Source: Takakia lepidozioides (Eukaryota > Streptophyta > Takakiopsida > Takakiales > Takakiaceae). Taken from it: DNA of 64,000 nucleotides. Below, in pieces: positions 11,641 through 23,185 of the stretch. The DNA lies in contig CM060733.1 of assembly GCA_030704615.1 (NCBI GenBank), positions 10,478,001 through 10,542,000 of the forward strand, in the 5' to 3' direction. How positions within the stretch are numbered: the first letter of the stretch is position 1; each line of letters begins with the position of its first letter. Position numbers and translations under genes: made by a program. The notes under the pieces were generated by a model. That model had not been told where the DNA came from and made no database searches. It saw nothing but the letters and a program-made list of their open reading frames with translations.

Positions 11641-13500
11641 TGCATTATCATTCTATATTTGAACAGAAATCTAACTTAGGGAATTTACTGCACGCATGCA
11701 CCGTTACAAATCCCTAAAGAGGGTCAAGAGTGACACAATAGACGGAGTTTGATGGCCAGACTAGCGTCATCGGTCATCTAAAGCTAAAATCTCTTCTAGA
11801 ATGCCGTGGTACACAGTTGTGTAAATGGTTAGATCTCACTTTTCTGATTTACATAAGCTTTCAGCAAGCCCACTCTACATAGTTTTTTTCCCTTCTAGAA
11901 CTGATCTGATGTGAAGTCCACCCAGACAAGTGCAGTCCGAATCAACTCTCCTTTATTCGATGTGTATTAGGAACATTATTAACATTATTAACGTCATAGC
12001 GAATAGTGCAGGAGGGGCGATCGAATATAAGAAAGAACATAGTGAGTATAGTGAGTAAAGTGCACCGTTAGAAAGAATATAAATTTAGGAGATAAGAATC
12101 AGTTGGGGTGGAAATATTAACAAGACTTGAAGCAATTTTACCTTGAGCAAAGGTGATTACTACTATGAGCCAGAACTCTGCCCAGAAACACAATAGCTCC
12201 CTGCATCCATTTCACAGGACTTCCAAATTTCTAGCCAAAAGATTCTAGTCTTGTGCTGGATCGAATAAAACTCTTGAAAAGATGAATATATCATAGTCTC
12301 ATAGATCATCTATGAATAGATCTCTCACATCATGGTCAATCGTATCTCTCCGCCTGCATGTCCACCTATTCTGATTCATCACAAGGTACATATTAGGAAA
12401 GGATACCCTGGGCTCTCGTAGGAAAAAAGTGATTGTAAACTCTTCTAGATGCAGCTTAAGATCAACGTGAGTACACTTACATAGGCCAGCTGGAGGACTG
12501 CTCAACGTCTTCGGCGTTTTTGTCTTGCTCAACACGGAGGAACAGTCTTACGAAGTAGACCAGTGCAATTGGCTTCCTAGCTGCAATATGAACGTAACCA
12601 CATTGGGCTCAAATAAACACGTCGTATACCTGCCACACAAGCAGCAATCAAGTGCTTCAATACATTATTATCTAGGTAAACATTTCTCTTCAATCCGATT
12701 ACCAAAATCTTCCCCAAACTACGGTCCGAGGTACGGTCCTTCCAATTCGACAAACAACCTTGAAAATCGGCGAAAGTTCAGTTCATCAGTTGACTCCATC
12801 CATTTTCCACCAGATATTGTTTCTGAAAGATCAGCTTCAAGTATATAAAGTCCCGGTTCATCGGAAGTACTGTTATACTTCACCACATTCAAGAGATCTT
12901 AGCACCAATTAGCGAATACATGAACATGTACATGCACATGTGGAAGCATAGTATTCATAGTATGGTTCCAGGAAGTGACCAGCACTCGAAATTGTTCCGT
13001 TACGAATTAAGTGCACGTGCGGGAGTACGGAGGAGTAATAACCACCAGGGCAATAACTACCCCAATTGAAGTAACTACCAGGAGTAATAACTGCCAGGAA
13101 ATTCAGCCCATCTTCAGCTTTGCAACGCCGATGGCAGTTCCTGGACCAATGAAGGTTGAAGGATGCCGGACGGGTGCTTTGATTCTGTGCGTTCTCCGTT
13201 TTCATTATCGTGCATGCAGGGCTAGGCCGACTGCTTCTGATATGCTGAATGGTCTATTGGGGCCGAGTCTTACCTGCCAACATTCAGACATCTTGATTTT
13301 ATCAAAGCCTCAGTACGTTAGATTTTCGTAACCTTTCTGTGTCGTCACATACCTGGTGGGACGAGGCCTTTAGTACTCGTGTTGCGTTTTGGGTGAAAAC
13401 TGAACGCGCTTTGAAGTGGCTGGCACTGTCAGTCCACGGTTCTATTTCTCACGAGGTAAGTTAATCAAGGTCATCTCCTGCACTGTATGGCGTGCGAGCT
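11641..13500. other. Spacer without a recognisable gene
   Basis: No coding signal I can support. A TATATAAAG-like sequence lies near 12840-12850 (plus strand). An imperfect repeat of a GGAGTAATAACYRCCAGG-like motif lies at about 13030-13100. Confidence 0.4.
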
Positions 13501-14600
13501 TTCCTATCATGTGAGGACGCAAGAAGTGTCACCCACACCCAGTCGGCAACGGTAATATGGAGCCCTCGTGCATCTTGTCTCTCGCAACATCTCTCTAAGC
13601 ACTTGTTCGGTCATGGTAGCAGATGAGGTAATTGGTTTTAAAGAGACATTCACAATCAACCAGCCAAACCCACATGAGTTTACCGACGAAACTTGTACAA
13701 CGACAGCAGACGGCAGACCCTGCTGACTGCAACTGCTGAGGTAAACTTTTGAACTTACCTCCATGTAGGTAAACTTACCTGTAAATGGAATCTTCTCCTC
13801 GCTAACAAGACGTGGCATGCACTCATGCACTCACCCGTGATCCTCAGCGTCCATGGGATCGATCCACTCTTGTGGAATTCGGAGAAGGACACCTTGTATG
13901 CGCTGACTGCAGATAATTTATACAATGGTACATGGACGTTCAGATCTCATTCAGATATGCAACCCACTTGTGACCAAAGGTTGCAGCAAAGTGCGTGCCG
14001 TCAATCGCTAATGGTGAGGTCCATGTAAAGCACATGCATTCATAGATGAGAGGACAAAGACGGACAAGATTATACCACACTGAAGACGAGAGATCCGTAC
14101 CAAATCACAATTCACAGAGATCTAATATGATGTAGCGTTGGGTTCATGGAAAGAACAAGACCTGTGGAAACTTGAAGTGTGTACACCAAATTCACCATAT
14201 CCACTATATTCTGCGTGAGTCCATGGTCCAGTAGAGGGTCGTCCATCGATGACGTCTGTGTTTCTGTGGTGATCAACCCAAAGTGATCTCCCTTTTCAGA
14301 ATCTACCTCCTTTCTGTATGGACTCACCGGAGGTATAGTTGAGCCCTAATTTCAGTTTATGATTACGGAGACCTAAGGATCCAAGGGGCACATAACCAGC
14401 TTTCTGCTGGACAGAACCCAATGAGTCTGTTAAAGATCATCTGATTAAGACCTAGGCCCCTCAACGTCACCAACTGCATCCAGTCCGAGTCTACTAACTC
14501 CATCTCCATCTCCATTGAAAGTGTAGGACTGAATATCCTTATAAATAAGTATCCAGATATCTTCATATACAAGTTATAATTACTGGTAGCCAAAAAAGAA
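13500..14600 (-). other. Possible fragmented exons, product unknown
   Basis: Several short protein-like segments appear on the minus strand. One around 13905-13855 ends at a good donor (GATCACG|GTGAGTG) and is preceded by an acceptor-like CTGCAG. Another lies at about 14000-13925 and a third at 13740-13560. The phases are not all compatible and no family is recognised. This may be a small multi-exon gene or chance. Confidence 0.2.
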
Positions 14601-16182
14601 GACCAGATTACTGACCTCCAAGATCACTGATGAGAAGAGGTCACAGGGTTTTTCAAAAGAGAAAACCAGAAACAAACGCCAAAGAAAACAAAAACAGGGA
14701 CAAGAAAAAGCCTGTCCAGAAGAGAAAGAAGCAAACGAGAAGCAAACTTAGACAAAATAGACTTGGCTACAAACAAAACAACGTTCGACACAGATTCGTC
14801 TTGACCTGTAACCTGAGAATTGCGGTATAGACTTGGTGACTGGCTCTCACCTGGGTGCTAATCCATGAACCTTGAGGAGAACAACACCATCATGTATGCT
14901 AGTATCGACAAGCCACAGCAAGCCACCATCCCTTGAAATGGTTAGTAGCCTCTGCACCGCTACTATGAGAGAACTAGTTGCAAGCGCGAATGTTGCTCTG
15001 GAGTCTTGAAGTTGTACAAACAAACAAACCGATTTTGCCTTTCAAGATTTGCAAACCATTGTCCACATTAAACCTACCGCAGTACAGGAATCAGACTGTC
15101 GCCAGGCTTGCAGTTCATCACCTCCCTTCCTCCACTCTCCACAACCTTGCCAGGTCTACAAATATACTGCCTTGTATAACCAGGGACACTGGAGAAAAGC
15201 AGAACTTCACTCGGTACTCCTACACACGTCACATTTATTTGTACAGACGCTACCTTTGCCACCTTGGATGTCCAGCAGAATTAAGCTCTGGAGAGAAGCC
15301 TACGCGAAAGTTAGGAGAGACCAGGTAGATCTCATAGGAAACGTGATCGAACTGATCACTCTCAACCATATATATGCTAATTGGGGTCTGAACGGGGAAA
15401 GGAGACACGTCGTGTCCTACAATCTTTACCTGTTTTGGTCGGGTGCACGCGTTGGTGCAACACTTGCAGTGGATCTACCTTTCACCCGCCCTAACTTCGG
15501 CCAGGTATGCGGTCCACACTCCTCATCCCAGTACACCAAAGCGCTGTGCAACTCCACTTAAAGTGCGCATGTTTCTATCCCAGTTCCTTGAAGCGGCCAT
15601 AAAGTTCAGTGCAGTCAACAGCTCAAGAATATCTTTCGAGACAATTCAGGAAGTTGACGAAGAATGTGGAATTGCTCCCTCCCATGCCTAGCACACTTGC
15701 CTCCCCTTCCTCGATCGACTGGGAGCACGCGTCTCGCTGCAACAAGGATCGAGGGTCTCGCAGGATTGCTGGGCGCCCGCTTCGCTGGTGGAACTGGCAG
15801 TGCTGACGGTGCCGCTAAATACAGCCGCGGTATCTTTGCTGCCCGCGCTGTGACTGGACCGTCGCCCTCGGGTGGCGCTTCGCAGTGATCCGAGCCTAAA
15901 AGTGAGTTGGTTTGGTGATAGCCTCGGCGGGCGCGGGCCGCCGTGGATGGCTTTGGTTCCACCCGCTGCGATCTGGGGCTTGTCTCTGCGTCTCGTGAGG
16001 AAGTCTCGGAAGGGAAAGGGGGAGATTCGGGAACTTGTGCGCTCGAGAAGGACTGTGAAGATTTTCCTGAAGGTTTTTGCTGTGAAGGGGCTGGATCGAG
16101 AGAGATGGGACCCACGAGTTTGAGAGAGGCGAGGCGGGATTGTTGCAGTAAAAGCTTGGTGTAAGATGTAGGAAGGAATATC
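14601..16182. other. Upstream region of the LBD gene, GC-rich 3' half
   Basis: No gene is assigned. The last 500 bases are GC-rich and free of stops on the minus strand (15615-16235), a compositional effect of the promoter and 5'-leader DNA of the LBD gene. A plus-strand frame at 15049-15561 has no domain that I can see. Confidence 0.4.
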
Positions 16183-17222
16183 ATGACAGGAGGGGCAGGG
16201 CCAGCGGGATCCAACCCTGCTTGTGCCGCATGCAAGTACCAGCGGCGGAAGTGTGCGCCCGATTGCCCGTTAGCACCCTACTTCCCGCCGGATCAGCCTA
16301 AGCGTTTCCATAATGTGCACAAGCTGTTCGGTGTGAGCAATCTTCTGCGGATCCTGCGTGCCGTGGAGCCCAGCAAGCGGGAGGACACTGTCAAGTCAAT
16401 TGTGTATGAAGCTGACACACGCGAGAAGGATCCAGTGAACGGCTGCCTGGGCGTGATCAGTATGCTGCAGAACCAGGTGAACAAGCTCAAGGAAGAGCTG
16501 GCCCTGGCGCGTGACCAGCTCTACTTGGTGGACCAGCAGCAGCATGCCATCCTCAACCAGGTCTATGCTCATCAGCACGGTGGCACTCCCACGTCCTTAG
16601 TGCATCCGTGGCAGTATGTTGGTTCCCCACACCCTAACTTCAACGACTCTGGGGCGCAACCCAGCTTTGACAAGTCGATGGCAGCATTCCATGACCAGTC
16701 CAGGTGAGCAATTTGGAAGTGTTAACACAAATGTGTCCTATGAGTGGAGTATGAGCGCAGCCCCACTCTGTCGAAGTATGAGTTACAGATAGTACTTGTT
16801 TTTGTTGAATGCGGAGAATTTTCACTGGAATATACTCACTTGGGCTGTCCCCGATACAGCGCCTAATCTAACTGTTTCACTCTCATACTGCACGAAGGTT
16901 TGGGGCAGACACGGCAGCATTGCATGACATGCTGGGGCAGCAGTTTAAAGTAGAGCCACCAGATCGCTTCAACCGGTTAGACCTGTCGCGGGTGCGCTAT
17001 GAAGGGGAGACGGTGGGGTTGCAAGACCAGCAGGGAGTACCCCACACGCTGGCCGACCTGCAGCAGAGGCGTAATGTCTTCAACCTGCCCAACAGCAATC
17101 AGGCTCACCACGATCCTCTGCAGAGAGTTGGCCTCCAGAGTGTAAATACCCAGCATGTTTCCGACCATGAACTGCGCAATGCTGGTGTGCATCTATCGCT
17201 GACTAATCAGTACTCGGTTTGA
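16183..17222 (+). CDS. LOB-domain (LBD/AS2) transcription factor, class I
   Basis: Two exons, 16183-16703 and 16898-17222, join in phase 2 through CAG|GTGAGC and an AAG acceptor to give 281 residues. The LOB domain starts at residue 14 with the zinc-binding block C-x2-C-x6-C-x3-C (CAACKYQRRKCAPDC). It continues with the GAS block (FHNVHKLFGVSNLL..YEAD) and DPVNGCLGVI. A perfect L-x6-L-x3-L-x6-L zipper follows (MLQNQVNKLKEELALARDQL), which marks class I. The CKYQRRKC variant and HKLFGVSN resemble the LBD22/LBD27 branch (inference). LBD proteins are plant-specific nuclear DNA-binding regulators of organ boundaries and cell fate. The C-terminal part, rich in Gln and His, is not conserved in the family. 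The gene looks intact. A poly(A)-signal-like AATAAA lies near 17495. Confidence 0.95.
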
Positions 17223-17797
17223 GCTCTTGCAGTATATCGCTCAGGGCATCTACCGTCTGTGATTTAACTGAACTGTTGTGTCGATGGAAGTATGAGAGGA
17301 GAGCGGCAAATTGTTTTGTGAGAGAGAGAGAGCACTCCAATTGTGATGTGCAGCAAGTTGAGCTTTGAACTTGTCCTCTCAAATTTTCCTGATTGTGTAC
17401 TGTGACAAATGATCATACCTTGTATGAATTGAACACTCATCCCAATTCATCACTGTATGTATACATACATACATACAGAGACGAATTTGATAAAAATAAA
17501 TTGTAAAAATAATAAAAATCTTCATGGGCGTCAAGGTAAGTTGTGGGTTCTTGTTTTTTACCTGTGGTGGGAGGGTTGGACATTGTAGAGCTAACATTAC
17601 ATACTTTCAAAGTCTTAAGAGTAGCGGCAAGAGTTAGTTATGTAGGAAGTTCACTTAATTGGTCTTAGACCCATCAACCAGGTATTGGGGACATTAAACA
17701 TGACGCCATTAAGGTCTAAGGATGATGTTTTTTTAAGTTGGATGACAGAAAGTAAGTATCATTACCAACCACCATAAAGACATCAATGATGCAAGAT
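17223..17797. other. 3' region of the LBD gene and spacer
   Basis: Contains a short TATG/CATA microsatellite around 17455-17477 and A/T-rich sequence with AATAAA. No further gene is visible. Confidence 0.5.
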
Positions 17798-17885
17798 GAA
17801 GCAAAAGCATCACCCCTCCCAAAGGGAACGTAACTTATGGTGTCACTTCACCACAAGGGCTACTGCCTTCTAGTTGAAAGGTATG
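17798..17885 (-). repeat. Truncated SINE fragment (same family as 20884-21067)
   Basis: Read on the minus strand, this segment is very similar to the 3' half of the SINE at 20884-21067: it shares GAAGGCAGTAGCCCTTGTGG, GTGACACCATAAGTTACG and CCCTTTGGGAGG. The tRNA-like head with A and B boxes is missing, so this is a 5'-truncated or deleted copy. Confidence 0.75.
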
Positions 17886-18359
17886 CAAGATGAATAGTTA
17901 ACATTTAACCTCGATGAAATGTGTGTGAACAAGGTTGTAGCGACATGATTTTTTTGGCATATATGTGTATTTTGAATCCTACATATTTATGAAGCTTGGA
18001 CTCCACACTAGAGCCATGACCGGCTCTAATGAGATGACCGGTGACAGCCGGTTCAACATTTTGAAAAGATGTACCTCAAGAAAATAGATAAATATATTGA
18101 TCATAACAGGTCAACATGGGAGGGTTAAGTAACCGTTTGTTTCCGGTACCCTGTTTTTCTCAACAAAACTTAAGGAACCTACGCTGTCTGAAATATCTCG
18201 TGAAAGTATTATCAAATTGCACGCTTGCATCAAAGTTCTTACATTGTTCATGTTGTTTTTTTTGCATAAAATACATTTCCAAAACAAAAGATCGTTGTTC
18301 TCAGAAGTCGTCACTCATAGTGTGGAACAACCGCGTAGCCTTAGTGCATTAGAATGCAA

Positions 18360-18545
18360 GAGGTTGGCAAGCAATGGGAAAATACCCTGTTGGTAAGGCA
18401 ATAGCAACTTAGACACGGAGGTTCGGGTTCGATTCTTGATGGGTGGCTAGGGTAACCCGGGCTAATGTAACCCGGCAAGCCGATGCATATGAAGCATAAC
18501 ATAAAATACATGGGATGCTCGGCGCTTTGAATCACCTAAACTGAA
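18360..18545 (+). repeat. tRNA-derived SINE-like element
   Basis: An A-box-like CTGTTGGTAAGGCAATAGC around 18387-18405 and a B-box GGGTTCGATTC at 18425-18435 are spaced as in tRNA-derived promoters. A non-tRNA body follows to about 18545. It is not a functional tRNA because no acceptor stem closes. The family differs from the SINE at 20.9 kb. Confidence 0.5.
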
Positions 18546-20280
18546 ACAATTTTATTGGTGATAAAAGAAGGTTATGCTTAGAGGTCAAGAGGCAGCACAA
18601 TACTGGAGTATGAGAAGGGCACGGAGTGCTATCAATTAGGTTGAGAAACATACCTGGCTGACTTTTCCGGCTTTAAGACTGACCTTGTGGCCTAAAATAA
18701 CATGCTTATTTTAATCGCGGTTAATGTGAAGCCCATACAAGTACAAGAGTGTGTTCAATTCTTGCAGCTTCCAAAGATCTCTTCAAGGTGGAATTTAGAT
18801 AACCTGCACATCTATGATCTATCTAAGGAACTTTTGTATAGTAGAAAGCTTGAACACTAAGAATTTCATTGTGCTCTGGGCTGCTGCCAAGCCATTCTCA
18901 AATGCAAGAAAGTTATAGGGCCACAACATAAAAATATATATTTCAAATCCATCTTTGGCACAGACCAAGTCAGAGTAAATAAGAGCATCTTTTCCTTTGC
19001 AAGTACTTCCCGTTTCTAATAAAACCCAAGTATAAGGTAATGAGTTGTCTACTTTTATTTAAAATATGAGGAGAGTGAGGGTTATCAGCGATTGGTCAGC
19101 ATGCCCAAGAAATTTGATGAGACGAGATCAATATTTCGCGGGTTTGTTCAACAAGTACGATTTTTCCTCCGATTACATCCACAACGTTATCCCATTGAAG
19201 GTATCCAAGTGGAATTCGTGGGTAGGTATTGCTCTATCTTAGTTTGTACCTCCATTGGAGAAAAATTCTTATTTTATACCAAATAATTTTGAAGCATTCA
19301 TGTCTGAGTTCACTGAAGCATTCGGGAAAAAAAAAAAAAATACAGAGTTGTAGAGACAAAGATGTGAAATCTAAGACAAGGAGCGCGTCCTGTTTCCGTT
19401 TACGCTGCCGAGTTTCGACAACTTGCATGCGACTTCAACTGGAATGAAAAAAACCTCATTAGTTAAAAAATGATTCTTTCTGCCTCCAGACTCTGTACCT
19501 TGTTTCATATTTCTTGTAAAAAACAGAGTGCAAAATCGTGACATCCCCACAAAAGCATTTTTGGACTCGGGAGTTTCAACATGTTTTATCGACAAAGACT
19601 TTGCAAAGCAATACAATCTAACGCTTATAAAAAAGAAACATTATCGGCCCCAGTTGAAGTCATCGATGGACGACCGTTAGAATCAGGTAACGTTGTCCAC
19701 AAAACTCAACCACTCGAAGTGAAGCTTGAAGATCAAGTGTCACATATTATTTTCAACGTCATCCAATTTCCTACGAATCATGTGATCTTTGGGCTTCACT
19801 GTTTGTACTACACCCAATCACCGCGAACAAAAAACGAGTTCACAAAAACAAATCTTAAAACGTCAAAAATATGAGTTCTCATAATTGGAAAACGTAACAG
19901 AAAATGGCATGAGCAACGAACGAATTTTATTCATCACAGTATGAGCACACATAATGCTACATATATACCTCAAATCTCTTCCTTGTTATTCTCACTCTCT
20001 GACCATTCTAGAAACTCATCTTTATAGTCAGGGTCAAAAACTTTATCCAGCAATCGAATGTTGCTAAAAACAGCTACTTTAGAAAAAATCAAACGAATTG
20101 CGCTTTTTAGAATGATTGTACTCAAATATATTCCAATTTCTTTCACATGAAGATGCTAAAGTAATTTGAGCAAGAACTCTAATAGCAATCTTCTGAAGCT
20201 CTAGAGTTTCAGCCCTATAAGACTCCCACCAAATATAACATGCAACTTCTTTGGTTACCAATGATCCTAGTTGCAAATTT
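18546..20280. other. A/T-rich spacer
   Basis: No gene recognised. Short frames at 19.1-19.9 kb and 20.1-20.3 kb show no domain that I can identify. Confidence 0.45.
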
Positions 20281-20372
20281 GGACGTGACGTGGCGTTGAC
20301 GCGTCAGCGTCACGTCCGACGTCAACGACAGACCAGCGACGGACGTGCGTCACGTCACGTCCTAAACCGACG
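20281..20372. repeat. ACGT/TGACG-rich near-palindromic cluster
   Basis: A 37-base near-palindrome at 20281-20317 has outer arms GGACGTGACG and CGTCACGTCC and the core GACGCGTC. A related half with GACGTC and CGTCACGTCACGTCC follows to about 20362. Repeated TGACG and ACGTCA cores resemble bZIP (G/C-box or as-1) sites. The arrangement also resembles a decayed transposon end. Function unknown. Confidence 0.6.
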
Positions 20373-20565
20373 TTACTGTACATAAATATGTTTATTTTTT
20401 TACTTTACTATTGACTATTTATTATGATAACCGACGTGGCAACCGATGTGGCCTCATTACGTGGACTTCATTAATTATCTATAAAATTCATATATTATGA
20501 TTTATATTGTCAATCATGCGACCGTCAACAAAGGTTAGTCGGACAATTTTTTATTTTTTTTAATA

Positions 20566-21160
20566 GGTGCGACCACCAGAAGGGGGTGGTCGCACATTTT
20601 TTCTTATTTTTTAAATGGGTGCGACCACCCGCAGGTGGTGGTCGCAGCATTTTCATTTTCTTTAATAGGTGCGACCACAAGCAGAGGGTGGTCGCACATT
20701 TTTTCTTTTTTTTTAAATTGGGTGCGACCACCAACAGGTGATGGTCGCAACTTTTTTATTTTTTATTTTTTTTAAATAGGTGCGACCACCAGGGATGGTC
20801 GCACATTTTTAATTATTTTTTAAATGGGTGCGACCACCAGCCGGTGGTGGTCGCAGACTTTTTCTTTTTTGTTATTAGGTGCGGACAACCAGCATGTAGC
20901 CCAGTGGTAATGGGCACATACCACGTTGGATGTAGTTGTGGGTTCAAACCACGGTCTGGTGTGTCATGAAGGTGTCCACCTTTCAGCTGGAAGGCAGTAG
21001 CCCTTGTGGTGTAGTGACACCATAAGTTACGCTCCCTTTGGGAGGCGTCATACTTTTACTTTTACTTTTATTAGGTGCGACCGCTTATGGGGGGTCGCAC
21101 ATTTTTGTTTTGTTTTTAAAAAGGTGCGACCACCAGCAGGGGGGGGTCGCAGCACTTTTT
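20566..21160 (+). repeat. Tandem array of hairpin-forming units (TGCGACCACC...GGTGGTCGCA)
   Basis: At least eight inverted repeats start near 20568, 20618, 20668, 20721, 20780, 20827, 21074 and 21122, with a broken unit at 20878. Each has a stem of TGCGACCACC facing GGTGGTCGCA around a short loop such as AGCAG, followed by a T-rich spacer. Units alternate between AGGTGCG...CGCACATTTTT and GGGTGCG...CGCAGCATTTT types, so the underlying period is a dimer of about 100 bases. A SINE interrupts the array. The block lies directly upstream of the TATA box of the kinase-like gene. Confidence 0.9.
20884..21067 (+). mobile_element. tRNA-derived SINE with 12-bp target-site duplication
   Basis: The element has a tRNA-like head with A-box TAGCCCAGTGGTAATGG (20897-20913) and B-box GGTTCAAACC (20941-20950). 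A body with CAGTAGCCCTTGTGGTG follows, and then a (CTTTTA)n tail. It is flanked on both sides by TTATTAGGTGCG (20872-20883 and 21068-21079), a direct target-site duplication made from the hairpin array. It therefore inserted after the array formed. RNA polymerase III would transcribe it and a LINE enzyme would mobilise it (family knowledge). Confidence 0.88.
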
Positions 21161-21268
21161 TTGTTTTGTTATTAACTGCAATCACCCATAGGTGCGACCG
21201 CTCCCTGGACACGTGGCGAGGCGTGAATGGGCAGCAGAGGCGGTCGCGCACCAGGCCTCTCCAGGCAA

Positions 21269-21278
21269 TATATAAGGG
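21269..21278 (+). promoter_or_regulatory. TATA box of the kinase-like gene
   Basis: ATATATAAGG lies about 300 bases upstream of the ATG at 21575 and just downstream of the hairpin array. A second TATATAAGG lies at 21501-21509. The first has the stronger context, followed by a C/T-rich region that could hold the start site. Confidence 0.5.
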
Positions 21279-21574
21279 CCTACTTCTCATTCCCAACCCA
21301 CTTTTTTCCCTCTCTGTGAGTGCAGTTCTGGGGCTTCTTGGAATTTGAACTTTGGTGGCCAGGACTGAGCGTGGGGGGGGGGGGGGGGAGGAGAAAGTGG
21401 ATTTGTGTGATGGAGGAATTTTTGCCTTTTTTTCCAGGGACTGCGGGAGAGTTTGCTTTGGGTACTATACCAATAGAGGGTGAGGAAATTGGTCTACTAG
21501 TATATAAGGTTATCAATAGTCTGGGTTTAGTTTTCCGTTACGAAGCCGCGTCTATTCCGCATAGTATTTTCATC

Positions 21575-23018
21575 ATGTCCGGAAACGTTGCTTCGAACGC
21601 AGTGTCAAGGGGTTCATCGGGAAGTGGGCGTAAAGATAAGAAGCGTAAACATGCACATGAACAGGATAGTCAGGTCAACAAAAAAGACTATCCAAGCGCA
21701 GAAGTCGCGAAGGTGGTAAAGCAAGTAATGCTGGATATTTGAAAGACAATGACATAATGCGTTTGAATATTTTGTATGTCCGACATAGGAATGAGGGGTT
21801 CCTTAGATTCCAGCACAATATGGAGATGAGAATGAGGGAGGCTTTGGCCGGGGATGAATGAATCTGAGGCAAACCATGGACAAGTTTGTTACGAGAACAC
21901 CTGTAGCTGAAGGTCGCATGCCAACTTTGGAGAAGGAGTTGTTTGTGCTTGTGGATTGGTGGTCTGACATGGCAAAGACCCACGCCAAACTACGTACGAA
22001 ATCACTCCCATGGAAGGCAGGGTCCTCATCCGCAGATGTGGCATTGAACGTGAGATACATATCCACAAATGCACAGGTACAACAACTCGAAGCGCCCAAA
22101 CAGGGAGGGTATGGTACAATTCGGAGGGTTGGAATTGTTGGGGATCAATTCATTCCTCCATCTTGGGAGCTAGCAGGGAAAACGCCCAGGGAAACAAATG
22201 CTGAGCTTGCCAAAGTCCAACATAACAATGAGGCGTTGTCTGTAAAGTTCCATCATTTCGGCATCATAAAGTATTTTGCGTTGCATCCACGTCGAAATGA
22301 AGGTTACTCACATTGGTGGAATGAGGGGACCATATGATCATGGTTGAGTATTGACAGGAAATGGGGGAATGATCGGGATAACAGGGAGTTAATGGAACGA
22401 CGGGGGACGGAGCAGGAAATGCAGGAGGTCAACCGACTGGTTCGAATCCGACAAAATCGCACCCAATTGGCATGGGCGTTTTTGCACATCATGCTCAACG
22501 TCCATTATCGCCACCTCTTGCACAACGACATGTCCCCCGACAACATCTTGTTGTATTTTCCACAAGGGTCTGAAGATGTGTACATCGGGTTATGCGATTG
22601 GGGGATGGCCTCCACGACGGATGACCCAAAAATCACGTTGTACATTTTCGAGAGCAGAGACAAGATGATAAAGACTATCGCACATAGCTGGCGGATTGCA
22701 CCTGAAATTGCAATTGTTCATAATGTAGCCAACAACCAGTCAGATGGCACACCTCGTAGGCCCCCTCTAACCGTGTCATCAAAGACCTTTGCAATTGGGA
22801 AGATAGCCCAGGCAATAAATTGGGGTAACACGTTCGATGCAAGCCTATTCAACGATATGTCTACTGGAACTTGTTTTGCTTCAGCTCTGGAAAACTTGTG
22901 TGTAGACACAGTAGAGTTGCGGTACAAACTAGAAAATGTTGTGGAGCGTTTCATGATGGGGCTATTCAATTGGCCTGAGCCCAAAAATTGCTGGAGGATG
23001 GATAGAAACTTGTAGACC
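21575..23018 (+). pseudogene. Protein-kinase-like gene, decayed (two frameshifts, one nonsense codon)
   Basis: A coding stretch of about 480 codons with no obvious intron. The N-terminus is basic and low-complexity (residues KDKKRKH). The kinase fold follows: a Gly-rich loop candidate GGYGTIRRV, a beta-3 lysine candidate in ALSVKF, the catalytic loop HNDMSPDN (HRD..N type, about 22521), DWG in place of DFG (about 22596), and an APE motif (about 22700). Tyr/Trp-rich C-lobe sequence follows. The frame shifts near 21733 and near 21858, each consistent with a one-base deletion, and TGA interrupts it at 22335-22337. I do not recognise the family. HND and DWG are unusual and suggest a divergent, possibly mobile-element-borne kinase. 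AATAAA lies at 23039-23044. Alternative: an active gene with sequencing errors. Confidence 0.7.
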
Positions 23019-23185
23019 TCTGACTGTACATCATGTTTGAATAAATGTTGTTTTCAATTGTATTTGTCTCATACCATAATGTTTTAATGGTTTGTTACTT
23101 GGCCATGGCACCTGGGTCCATCATATGGGATAATCAAGCACCACACCCACGAATCTTGAAGAGTGACAGTATACACCGGGTCAAT

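Noticed and set aside
13500-14600. A further glycosidase- or oxidase-like gene on the minus strand
   Set aside because: Individual fragments look coding, but I could not match any to a named family or build compatible exons, so no function is claimed.
15049-15561. 170-codon plus-strand frame
   Set aside because: No recognisable domain, no ATG context or splice signals that support it, and the composition is not clearly coding.
15615-16235. 206-codon minus-strand open frame upstream of the LBD gene
   Set aside because: It is the antisense of the GC-rich leader and first codons of the LBD gene. Its composition (Pro, Ala, Ser, Arg) is what GC-rich DNA gives in that frame, and no motif is present.
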